This document shows positions 54,731-64,000 of a DNA stretch of 64,000 bases, in pieces. A program made the position numbers and the translations under genes. Each line of letters starts with the position of its first letter. The first letter of the stretch is position 1. The stretch is from contig FWCC01000174.1 in the NCBI GenBank assembly GCA_900169235.1, positions 310,001-374,000 on the forward strand, given 5' to 3'. Under the pieces are notes generated by a model. That model was not told the origin of the DNA. It was given only the letters and a program-made list of their open reading frames with translations, and made no database searches. The stretch comes from Zarea fungicola. Taxonomy: Eukaryota > Ascomycota > Sordariomycetes > Hypocreales > Cordycipitaceae.

Positions 54731-57310
54731 ATGGCAGCATTGACGGTGCGTGCGCGACGACAAAAAGTTTTTAAGGCTGTCTTTCAAACAGATTTATCGC
54801 AGCCTACGCCACTCCTATCGTCTTCAGAGCCTGGCCAGCCCTTTGGAGGTCCATCTCCAGTGGCAGTGAACGCGTCCGTACGCGGCAGGCGATCGCTCGC
54901 CAACGATGGAGGCGTCTCAGACCAAGTGAGATGGGATAGGGCCTGGCATACCGTCACATCACGGATTCAGCTTCCTTCATCAGTCGCTATCGAGGACTCT
55001 TTTGGAACACTACCGCCACAATCACAAGATGGCGATGCCACGTTTTATGAGGCGCTGCCACTGGTCCTAGACCCTGGTGCACATGTACCACGCGCAACTC
55101 ACACTGAAGACATTTTACTATGGCATGCACGGCAGGTTCGGCAGCACTTTGTACATCATGTACTGCCACTGCTTGCTGCATGCGCGGGGCTTACCGACAC
55201 ATCGCAGGTTGTCGCGAGCACTATCAATACGCTGGCGGCCGCGCACCGACAGTACCTAAACGGCCTGCTACTCATTGTGCGAGGCATACCAGACGAATCT
55301 GCAGCAGAGGTGGCGACCAGCACATTTAGACGGGATCTCCATGCTGTCATTGGCAACTCTTGGACCCAGGGTCTCATCAACGCCCTGAACCCAGCCCTTC
55401 GCCGACTTCTGCGTACCATCCTCAGCACTGGCCGACGCTTCAATGGCAGGCATACTGTCGAAGAGTCAAATGCAGTGGCATCCCGAGACGAACTCTTGAG
55501 TCTTCTTGAATCACTGCAAAAGGTTGGGCTGGCAGGCGACAAGTTTCAAGTTCTCTTTGCGGAACTGATGGACCATTGCATGCACGAATTTATTCAAACC
55601 GCATACGCTGGAGTGTGGGACGCACCAGAAGCCCAAGACACCAACTCGGGCTCTCTTATGCCTGGATGTGTGGCTCATCTGTGCGACTGGGTAGAAAATC
55701 AATATGGTCGATTGGCGGTTGAAGTCTTTAGTCGTCTTGGAGGTCAAGTTAAATGGGCTGACGTTGAACAGTGGCGCGACATTGCGATAGGTCGCCTGGC
55801 AAAGGTACGAATAAATGAGCTCTTTGACATAGTGCTGCATTGGCCCGAGACCAAGGGCGGCCTTGATGACTTGGGGTATTCGGTGACCACCCCACAGCGC
55901 CGCCTTGAGCTGACGGACACATTCTCTGCCGCCTTGCAACACAGACTACTGCATCCTGGCCGATCTACGCTTGAGATATTGCAGACATACATTTCAATGA
56001 TTCGAACTTTCCACGCGCTTGATCATTCGAAAGTGCTTCTCGATCGAGTCGTACACGCCCTGCAACTCTATCTTTGCCAAAGGGACGATGCAATTCGAAT
56101 CGTGGTCACCGGACTGCTCGCAAACCCCAAAGGCGATGACGCATTGGAGGCAAAGACAAAGCTTGTCGAACTTGCCGTCGTTATTAACGAAGCATCGCAA
56201 CAGCAAAGAACGGCTGTGGATCAGGAGGACCTTGATTGGGACGACATGAATTGGGTTCCAGATCCAGTCGATGCCGGAGTCAATTATAAGCGCCCGAAAA
56301 ACGAAGATGTCGTCGGAACTCTAATAGGCGCCCTCGGCTCCCACGACATTTTCATAAAAGAATTCCAGCTCATCATTGCAGAGCGCCTCTTGTCGAAGCA
56401 GCCTGGCTTCCAGCAAGAAATAAAGGTGTTGGGTCTACTGAAGAAGAGGTTCGGCGAGAGTGCTTTGCAAAATTGCGATGTCATGGTCAAAGACATACAA
56501 GATTCCAGGAGAGTAGACGCTGTATTGCGACGTAGTATCCAGAGTCCGCAACAACCAGACGCTCCGGCGCTCTCTTACCACTCCAAGATTCTGTCACGGC
56601 TCTTCTGGCCTAGTTTGGCAAAAGAAACGTTCAAGGTACCGCCACCGGTTGCAGAGATCCAAGCACAATACGAAGCCGGCTTCGAAAAGCTCAAGTCGTC
56701 ACGGAAGCTGGGCTGGTTAGACAACCTGGGCTCCGCCAAAGTTAGCTTAGAACTTCAGGATCGCACCATTGAGATTGAGTGCAAGACCTATGAGGCGGCT
56801 GTCATCTACGAATTCCAAGACGATGGAGAAGTGGGCAACAGCGGGACGCAGCAACGTACGTTTGAGCAGATATGGCAGAGTTTAATGATTGATGAAGATG
56901 CCCTGGAGCTTGCCCTGAGATTCTGGGTATCAAAAAAGGTACTGAAGGACATTGGGAATCAAACCTATGTAGTTATCGAGCGTCTAGGGGCAGAAGACAG
57001 TGGCGAAGCGGGCGATGATGTATCAGTTAACGAAGTTGGCGATGCAACTGGCAGCATGTCACCAAAAAAGGCCAAGGCAATGGATCCCAAGGAGATAGAA
57101 CGTCGTACGGTTTACTGGCAGTTCATTTTGGGTATGCTGACAAACTCGGCACCGGCGATGCCACTGGGCCAAATTGCAATGATGATGAAAATGCTCATTG
57201 CGGATGGGTGCAGCTGGAGCAACGACGAGTTACAAGAGTTTCTGGGTGAGAAGATTGCGGCTGGAGAACTGGAACTGACCGGTGGCAAATATCGGTTACT
57301 CAAGAAGTGA
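54731..57310 (+). CDS. APC2: APC2, cullin subunit of the anaphase-promoting complex
   Basis: Intronless, 859 residues from the ATG at 54731 (MAALTVRARRQKVF). APC2 is the cullin scaffold that, with the RING subunit APC11, forms the catalytic core of the APC/C ubiquitin ligase driving anaphase and mitotic exit. Seen: helical N-terminal repeats; an acidic DLDWDDMNWVPDPVDAG block; the cullin homology region (DVVGTLIGALGSHDIFIKEF, ERLLSKQPGFQQEIKVLGLL, KRFGESALQNCDVMVKDIQD, LSRLFWPSL); SSRKLGWLDNLGSAKVSLEL; and a C-terminal winged helix of the APC2 type (WQFILGMLTNSAPAMPLGQI to ELELTGGKYRLLKK). The frame runs open about 79 codons further upstream and reads hydrophobic, but there is no ATG and it does not resemble APC2, so it was excluded. 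The preceding gene is co-oriented and unrelated. Confidence 0.94.
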   Translation: MAALTVRARRQKVFKAVFQTDLSQPTPLLSSSEPGQPFGGPSPVAVNASVRGRRSLANDGGVSDQVRWDRAWHTVTSRIQLPSSVAIEDSFGTLPPQSQDGDATFYEALPLVLDPGAHVPRATHTEDILLWHARQVRQHFVHHVLPLLAACAGLTDTSQVVASTINTLAAAHRQYLNGLLLIVRGIPDESAAEVATSTFRRDLHAVIGNSWTQGLINALNPALRRLLRTILSTGRRFNGRHTVEESNAVASRDELLSLLESLQKVGLAGDKFQVLFAELMDHCMHEFIQTAYAGVWDAPEAQDTNSGSLMPGCVAHLCDWVENQYGRLAVEVFSRLGGQVKWADVEQWRDIAIGRLAKVRINELFDIVLHWPETKGGLDDLGYSVTTPQRRLELTDTFSAALQHRLLHPGRSTLEILQTYISMIRTFHALDHSKVLLDRVVHALQLYLCQRDDAIRIVVTGLLANPKGDDALEAKTKLVELAVVINEASQQQRTAVDQEDLDWDDMNWVPDPVDAGVNYKRPKNEDVVGTLIGALGSHDIFIKEFQLIIAERLLSKQPGFQQEIKVLGLLKKRFGESALQNCDVMVKDIQDSRRVDAVLRRSIQSPQQPDAPALSYHSKILSRLFWPSLAKETFKVPPPVAEIQAQYEAGFEKLKSSRKLGWLDNLGSAKVSLELQDRTIEIECKTYEAAVIYEFQDDGEVGNSGTQQRTFEQIWQSLMIDEDALELALRFWVSKKVLKDIGNQTYVVIERLGAEDSGEAGDDVSVNEVGDATGSMSPKKAKAMDPKEIERRTVYWQFILGMLTNSAPAMPLGQIAMMMKMLIADGCSWSNDELQEFLGEKIAAGELELTGGKYRLLKK

Positions 57311-57798
57311 ACGATGGCATAATCAATTCGCGACGGCATTCGAGTTACCTGGAATGTCTCGGTTTTTTTTTGGGCTCGTTTCGATTGACGGAGAGACCCT
57401 GCCGCACAATGTTTATGGCTGTGCAACCCGCCGATGGTGATGCGCTGGGCGACACCACTCCCAAAAACTATGGCATATTTGGCTAGGAATCCCCAACGAC
57501 AAAGTTCGGCAGACAGGTACCACCAAAAGCCTGGGTGAGTGCACAAAGGGGTCTCGAGAGTCTAAGGCGTTACCTTCTGTAGGTGGCTTTACTGGTTGTA
57601 TATTGTCCTCCCTCCATGAAAGAGCTCATGGATGCTAGTTCAGGGGTGTTGACTATTTAAAGCGGCGAACAAGGCTCTTTTATTTGGAGGGTTTGCAAGA
57701 ATTCATACCAGTAGAAAAGGTGAGGTGGTTGGCTGCCCACTGAAGGACGCTACGGCACGGCCGCGGCCCATGGCACCAAGCGTACATAGAGCTTTTAT

Positions 57799-57832
57799 TA
57801 CTACTGCTACTACTACTACTACTATTATTATC
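57799..57832. repeat. Trinucleotide repeat (CTA)n then (TTA)n
   Basis: About eight CTA/CTG units followed by TTA units. Confidence 0.8.
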
Positions 57833-60800
57833 ATCGCCAATGTGCATGGAGATGCCGTGTTTAGCGCAAGGCACGCTGTGAAACTCGGGCAATCACTTGT
57901 GGCCTCGAGGTTGTTTTTGTGCTACGACTCATTTTGCTAATTACGTTTCATCGTGGATAGTCTGCTTGAAGGTGTGATTGTCGTCGAGAATAATGAATTA
58001 TGGCAATAAAATAATTGGCCCAGCTTCTCTTGAAACTGTCGGAACTGATATACAGATGCCCTTCCATGCACTGGGCCGTCGAAGCAGGCAGGCAGTCGTC
58101 ACTTATTGGACCGCATGCTAGTAGCCTCTTTATATGTAACTAGTATTATCAGGTAAAGTTATTCGCGCATCATTACACTTTATTCACGATGCTGGAATAT
58201 GCCGTCTTCTTAGTTTTTAATTGATGGCTGTAGTCATGTTCGTCATTCCTCCCTCGCGGTATTTATGCAATGATTATGCATCACTGTTGGTGATGCAGTG
58301 TTTTGATTGCTTATCCCATCCCCATTGTCATGCAGCGTGAATAAGCGGCATCGGCACTAAATCTCATAGCGTTAAGCTAATTACGAAATGCGGTAGTTTC
58401 CAGTATATTCAATCATCGGTTAGTAGCGCAACCTAGTAGTTTTAAGCTCGGGTGTAATGTGTGAAGTACAATGCCGATGAGGCAGCAGCATCAAAGTCGA
58501 AGGCAGATGCCGTGGATATTGGTATATTTTTTAAGCTCTCCATCGGAGAATAAACACATGTTTCGATCTTGCTTCTACTCTTTGCTGTTTTTTCGGAGGA
58601 CGGCAAACGGAGAGGGCTGCAAGAATCTGTCGTCTTGGCCTCGGGACTGCTTGTCTTGGCCACGGCGAAGCTTTGCGCGCTCTACCAGGATATCGGCATT
58701 TAGTTTGGCTATACATCTTCCCAGAATCAATTATGCAGCCATGCGGGCGAATAGGAAATCGACTCCGACAAACTGACATGTTGGTCTGAGTTGGTAATCA
58801 CGCCCTGCGCGAGTCAGGGCAAGGTGACACCAGTTCCACGACGATTGGGATGGGTCACAGCCTGCCAATTGCTGCTTTGACTCTTACCACATTAATAACA
58901 TTGGCCCTTTCTATGGTTGGTGCGGTTGCTCAGATAATGACTTTTTTCCTAATCTGGCGGCCGCCGCGCGGCTGAGCAGTTTTGATCAGTCACAGATATG
59001 CCAAAAGAAAGGCGACATGTCATTGTCATGTCACCATCATCTCGTTTTTTGTTGTTCCAGACCCCAGCGGCTTGAAGCGGCCGAGTCTTCACTCTTCAGG
59101 GGCGTGGCTCTTTTTGTAATACAGATTATCAACAAAGTGTTTCTCGCCACCGCGCGTTTTTGCCCCAGTTTAGCATTTGCCATTGTTGGTAACTTGGTGC
59201 GGAGTAACTACCAATGCGTCAATACGAGTAGAGGAAAGACGAGCGTTTTTCTACACAATGTATCTGACACGAGACGGCATGCTGCTGCTGCACGACCCAT
59301 TCTTCCTGCCCCAGCCATATCGCCGAAGAGTGGGATTTTGCATGAGTATATGAAATAATTTTTCTTTGAGAGGCGTGGCCTCTTGTTTTCTTGCGACTTT
59401 TTATTTATTCCATATTTACCGTTGGTAGGAGGTGGCGGTCCTCGATGGTGAAAAAATGCGGCTGGCTGAACTACAGGTGGTCATGGGTCTTTGGGCAAAC
59501 TGCATACTTGGGGTACGAAGGCGAAGGGGGAAAAAGGAAACAAAAGCTCGGCGGTTGTCGAAATGGTTCCCACAAACGGAATATGGTAAAAATCGTTTTG
59601 CCTGGCTCGGAACTCTGGTTCTGTCTTTTTTCTGGACTTTTAAGTTTAGAGTATGCATTCGTACCCCTCACCTTGCACATCAGGTTAAACTATCTAGCGA
59701 AAAGATTAAGGAGAGAGGAAGCATATTCTTGGACTTGAATGTCGTATAAATATCCGAGTTTTTGGATGAGTGTCGATGCCGGGGTTAAACATGATCTGAT
59801 TGGAAATACATCAGCTGGAAAAATGGACAGCCGTCGTCCAATGTCAGAATGTCTGTCTTGGCAATACTTTTCCTGTTCAGTTATTACCCCTCACCATGCT
59901 TTTGTGCCGCAGTGCGAAGCCCGAATGTTCAACCAAGAAAAAAAGGTGCCGTAAAACCCGCTGGCAAAAGCCCAAGCTTAGCTTTTCTTCGTGGAAGTCG
60001 TTGCGGCGTATTTCCCTCCGTTGTCCGATTCCGACGGACTCTTACGTTGTCGTTTAGTTCTTAACTACAAGCATTATTATGGACACGTATGACAGCACAG
60101 ATATTGTCTGCGCATCATTGATAAAGGCTTGATTCCCCCCTTCGTCCATCTAACAGCGAGCTCAGGCTTCGCTCCTGCCCCTGCGTTGTCCATCGATGAA
60201 AACGCCCTATTAGCTTGGTTCTGGCGCTTGCATGCCAGTGCGATCCCTGTCACCGATAAAACAAGGTTCCGAGTGAGTACCAAATCACGCCGTCGCACAA
60301 CAACATGTTACGTTTGCGGTCGGGGACGAGTCTCCAAAGTAAATCTATAATGGCAGTCGACAGTACTGTTTCCTTTGTGCCTTCGTTTATTGCTCTTTTT
60401 GCAGTGACATTGCAACGAGATTAAACTAGCGGATCAACGATGAATGTCTGGACACTCCATATCCCTGTATTCCTCGGCGGAGAGCTTCATTCCGGGCCGG
60501 TGCATCGGGTTTCCCCCTCTTTTTGCTTTTTGAGAGACACATTATCAGAGAGGTGTAACAAGGAATAGCCAATCGTTTGTACGGAGTACTGGGCCGCCCA
60601 TCAAAGTTTACGCCCCTCCTCTCTAGCCCTCCTCTCGGTTCGGAAAAAGCCTGGATTTTCAATTAAATGGCTTGATACCAAAATAGACGGCCTACCTGTT
60701 GGTACGGGACAATACTGACGCCAGTGTGGTGGCGCGACCAAAGTGTGGCCCGGGTCTCAAGCCTACCAAGTAGTCAGCTGCAGGGTGGTGTCTGTACTAG

Positions 60801-61281
60801 TAGTAGTTAGAGATAGTTAGAGGCAGTTCTTCGTTCTTCCCTCGTTTCCCTCGTCAGGTGGTCTATTCACACGCCTGAGCGGGCTGCTATGACATCCTGT
60901 ATCCCCGCATGTGGAAAGCCGCCAGGAAAACATGGTGATTGGTGAATGCGAGCGACGCACACCCCTCATCTCATCACACTCTAACCCTCACAGGCCTTGC
61001 CCCCTCTACTCAGTAGTTGAATGTCTGCTCCCAAATTTTGAAGGTTGAGCATCTTGTGCAAAGAAGAGCGAAAAGAACATATATGTGCTGGCCATCTGCA
61101 ATTTGCTCTACAGAACGATGCTCACATAACGTAGAAGCTAAACTTACACTCACGGCTCTTTACCACCTTGGAGCCAATTTTCGGATACAGCTTCGGTTCT
61201 CAAGTTTCGTTACTATTGACATTTTACCTAGCACGTATTATAAGTGTAACCTAACGGATTTTTATTTTATTTTTATTTATA

Positions 61282-61298
61282 TTTTTTTTAAAAAAAAA
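61282..61298. repeat. T8A9 self-complementary homopolymer tract
   Basis: Eight T then nine A, following T/A-rich DNA (61258-61281). Confidence 0.75.
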
Positions 61299-62045
61299 TC
61301 CCGTGGTTACTGCTCCGTATTGACTAATAATCATACCTGACCCTAGGGCCGCAGAAACCGGTGCGTCCCTGAGCCCGCCTTGTCTCATCCTACATGCCCA
61401 TAGTTAGAGGTTAGTAGCTAGCTACATTGGTGGTTACCTGACATGAGCCTGACTTAATTAATTAGTTAGTCAACTTATTTAGCACATTGCCTCAAATAAG
61501 GTAGGCGAGCTGCTCCCACACCTGGGCCGGCCGCTCACTAATATTGATTAGCAGCCATGCATTTCGCTAGTTATTCACTCCTAGGTTTGCTTGAGCTTGC
61601 AGTTTTGTCGGTAAAGTTCTGTATGTAACAGCAAGTTTGCGTTTCCCCTCTTGTTAGCAATCGCCATCACCGCCTACCTCAGTGTGAAGGAGACACCGCT
61701 CCATCGCTTTGTCGCATGCCAAACAAGGTTTTCTTGATTCCTCACGAGTACCCTTGAGTGTCCCCCCGGTACCACGTCACGGTCTTACATGTGCTTTTAT
61801 TGTGCAAGCCATTGACACGCACTAACACCCAGTCAATTTCATCCACCATGCCGCTTGACAGAATCAACTGCACACAGAGCAGCATCGTTAGGCAAAGAGG
61901 TCCCCATTCTAATAAATATACAACCGTACGCGCTCATCATGCACCCATACGCCCGTACATATCACATACGTAGATGCATGCATGCATATCCACCTGCCTG
62001 CCCGCTCCCTGCTTGGTTGGCCTCTCGTTCGTTCCCTTTTGCTCG

Positions 62046-62080
62046 CTGCCCGCCGTCTGCCCGCCGCCCGCTGCCCGCCG
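62046..62080. repeat. CTGCCCGCCG repeats, three copies
   Basis: Exact 10-mers at 62046, 62057 and 62071 separated by 1 and 4 bases. Confidence 0.8.
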
Positions 62081-63673
62081 CCTCTTACTTGACAAAGCCT
62101 TGCCTAAACGATCCTGGGAGAGAGCGTATTATTCATTCCATGCCGCACGCACCCGCCGTGGTCGTAGTTCCACGTTAGTTGGAGCCCGGCCAGCAAAGTT
62201 GTTGTTAGCTAACATAGCTTTACGCACCTTTTAGCCCTTCTTTCCTGTCCTTCTCCGTCCTTCTCGCTCTCTCTTTCTTCACCGGGGCGGGACGGAGCAA
62301 GAAACAATTACTGCTGGCTGCCCGGCTCGACATCTGAGTGGAAAAGGAAAAACCTGCCTCACTTGCCACCAGCCGCCCGCCTTCTTTGATAAATACACAT
62401 CTACCTACTTATTAGTCTGTCGTCGTCCAACGCCGCCGTCGCCGCCGCCGCCGTTTTTCTTGCCCGCCTGATCCAGCTTCCGAGCCCCTCCTTCCATCGG
62501 TTAGGTTGTCTGGGCCTCTTTTTTTTATTATTTCTGGTCCCCCAACTGGTTATTGCCTATTCCTTGTACCTTGTCGCAGGGTGGCCCTCTGTTGTATTTT
62601 ACTAACATTTGTCCGTTTCCTTTTGCCGGCATTCCCTTGGCCCATGTTAGGCCTGGAACTGGCATGACTCTGTCACTGGGCACGCCTTGATTTCCACACT
62701 TGCGTCTCGTCACAGTGCCGCACCCTACCTTTGCATCTTCCTTTTTTTTCCTCCTTCGGCAAGTCTCTTCATCTTCTCCCATACTCGTGAAGCTTTAAAT
62801 CGTTCGGCCGTCACTGCCCCGTACTGCCCTCACTCCGTCTCGAGCCTGCTCTCAAGCCAGCCTGCGTACTCTTAGCAACCCGCCGCCCGCTTCCCCCGTG
62901 CTTCGGCCGGGCACTGGTTGTACTTGCCCGTGGCCCAACTTGGTTGCTCATTCCTCTGTCCGCCCGGGCGGTTGCTTCTTGTCGCCGCCCTCGGCCGCGG
63001 CCTGCCAGCTCCTCTTCGACGTTTACGACTCCAAAGCATTCTTCACAAAGCTCATCATCTTCTTCTCGTACCATCCAAGCTCCTCCTGGTCCTCATTCTT
63101 CTCGCTTGCCCCGCACGCCCGTGTGCCGCCGCCGACTCTCAGCCATCTTCTCCACGAGTACTATCCCAGGGAAAAAGCCACGAACCTGCAGCTATATTAT
63201 TCCCAACTTTATTTGTATTGCTTTTTTTTTCAGCTATTATCCAGCAGCCAACTCTTTTCTGTTTTATCGGACCCTATTACGTTTTAGACGTCCATCTCAG
63301 CCGGATTTATTCTTCAAAAAGCCCGCCTTGTATCTGTGAAGAATCGCCGGTCGTGCTCCTACACCAACCTTGACCGTCCTCTTACACTCGACCACCTCGA
63401 AGCTATTCCTATAAACGACCGCGTCGTCGGGGCATCCATACGACGGACCAAGTCCCACGTTTTCTTAAACAGCAGGTTTTTCTCGCACATTTCTATCTCA
63501 GTATTGTTCTGGAGCAAAATACAGCAATTACCAACCGACGTCGTCTCTGCCGGCCGCGCCACATTTAGTCTGTTTGCCGTCCTTCTGCGTCCACCAAAGT
63601 GAGGGAACTGCAATACATTACAGTATCTCGGAGAGGAAATCCTATCGATCTGTTGGCATTGTAATTATGAGTC

Positions 63674-64000
63674 ATGGACCCAATGGAGTTTATGTTCCAT
63701 GACACCTCTGGGCCGCCAACCCACGCTAACAATATGCCGCCATCTTCAGCACCTTGGCTGGCTCCCTCACCAGCCTTCCTGCCACAGTGGTCCTACTCGG
63801 CACCCGCGTATCCCCATTACGACGCAAACAACACTGCGTATGCCTCTTCATATGCTCCACTGCCTTCTACTGCACACTACATGTCCTCTGGTGTCTCCGG
63901 TGCTGCGCGTCAGCCTACAGGCCTAGGACCGAATGGCATGCCGACGAGCTCTTGGCCGCCCAGCTCCGTTCAGCAACCTACTGTTAACAATTTGCCAGTC
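63674..64000 (+). CDS. N-terminus of a proline/serine/tyrosine-rich protein (3' partial)
   Basis: From ATG at 63674 the frame stays open to the window edge for 109 codons with no stop (MDPMEFMFHDTSGPPTHANN, then many Pro, Ser, Tyr and Ala: PQWSYSAPAYPHYDANNTAY). An earlier ATG at 63667 is in another frame that stops quickly. The composition is that of a disordered N-terminus; no domain is visible and I do not recognise the family. The preceding 1.3 kb is CT-rich with little open frame, consistent with a long leader such as regulatory genes often have in these fungi. That it is coding rests on the open frame, the high-GC third positions and its lack of stops. Confidence 0.6.
   Translation, partial: MDPMEFMFHDTSGPPTHANNMPPSSAPWLAPSPAFLPQWSYSAPAYPHYDANNTAYASSYAPLPSTAHYMSSGVSGAARQPTGLGPNGMPTSSWPPSSVQQPTVNNLPV

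Larger units (their letters stand above)
57311..63673. other. Gene-poor 6.4 kb stretch with long pyrimidine-rich leader
   Basis: No recognisable gene. It contains a CTA/ATT trinucleotide repeat (57799-57832), the T8A9 tract (61282-61298), CTGCCCGCCG repeats (62046-62080), a GCC/GTC run (62431-62453) and strongly CT-rich DNA from about 62230 to 63600. The CT-rich part looks like a promoter and long 5' leader of the gene starting at 63674. Confidence 0.45.

Noticed and set aside
59391..59738. 115-codon ORF at 59391
   Set aside because: Several frames are open over the same bases on both strands, none with motifs or splice partners. Treated as chance open frame.
60981..60990. CTAACCCTCA as a possible telomerase RNA template
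   Set aside because: A template for TTAGGG repeats needs about one and a half perfect units (CTAACCCTAA). The last bases do not match, and no pseudoknot context was seen.

Overview
The window is nuclear DNA of a filamentous ascomycete, most likely a sordariomycete and probably from the order Hypocreales. The evidence is dense genes with many short introns (about 45-110 bp, GT-AG, CTAAC-like branch sites), fungal-only families (Zn2Cys6 regulator, WSC wall protein, fungal PKR1) and fungal-type TERT and REV1. The order is an inference from protein flavour; no marker gene settles the species. No tRNA, rRNA, CRISPR array or intact transposon was recognised.

Left part (1-15 kb): a 5'-truncated dynamin-superfamily GTPase of the SLIP-GC type (14 visible exons); a small GPI-anchored WSC-domain protein; REV1, the translesion polymerase, on the minus strand; a divergently transcribed RED/IK-type splicing factor; a nucleoside hydrolase; and, convergent with it, the mitochondrial thiamine pyrophosphate carrier TPC1.

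Middle (15-44 kb): a conserved fungal protein of unknown function; an AflR-like Zn2Cys6 regulator; a wax-synthase/MBOAT-like acyltransferase; a complete 10-exon telomerase reverse transcriptase (TERT) on the minus strand; a giant DH-BAR-SH3 Rho guanine-nucleotide exchange factor; a SUT1-like sucrose/alpha-glucoside transporter; and PKR1, a V-ATPase assembly factor.

Right part (44-64 kb): gene-poor. About 6 kb without a recognisable gene precedes a small C2H2-like zinc-finger gene. Then come a secreted double-psi beta-barrel protein and APC2, the cullin subunit of the anaphase-promoting complex. A further 6.4 kb without a recognisable gene ends in the first codons of a proline-rich protein cut by the window edge.

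Most genes are housekeeping (telomere maintenance, lesion bypass, splicing, cell cycle, polarity, V-ATPase assembly, thiamine import) and do not form one pathway. The accessory-looking pieces are the SLIP-GC-like GTPase, the WSC and double-psi barrel surface or secreted proteins, and the Zn2Cys6/MBOAT pair. Exon boundaries were worked out by hand from splice signals, reading-frame continuity and family motifs. All multi-exon models given with full coordinates sum to a whole number of codons.
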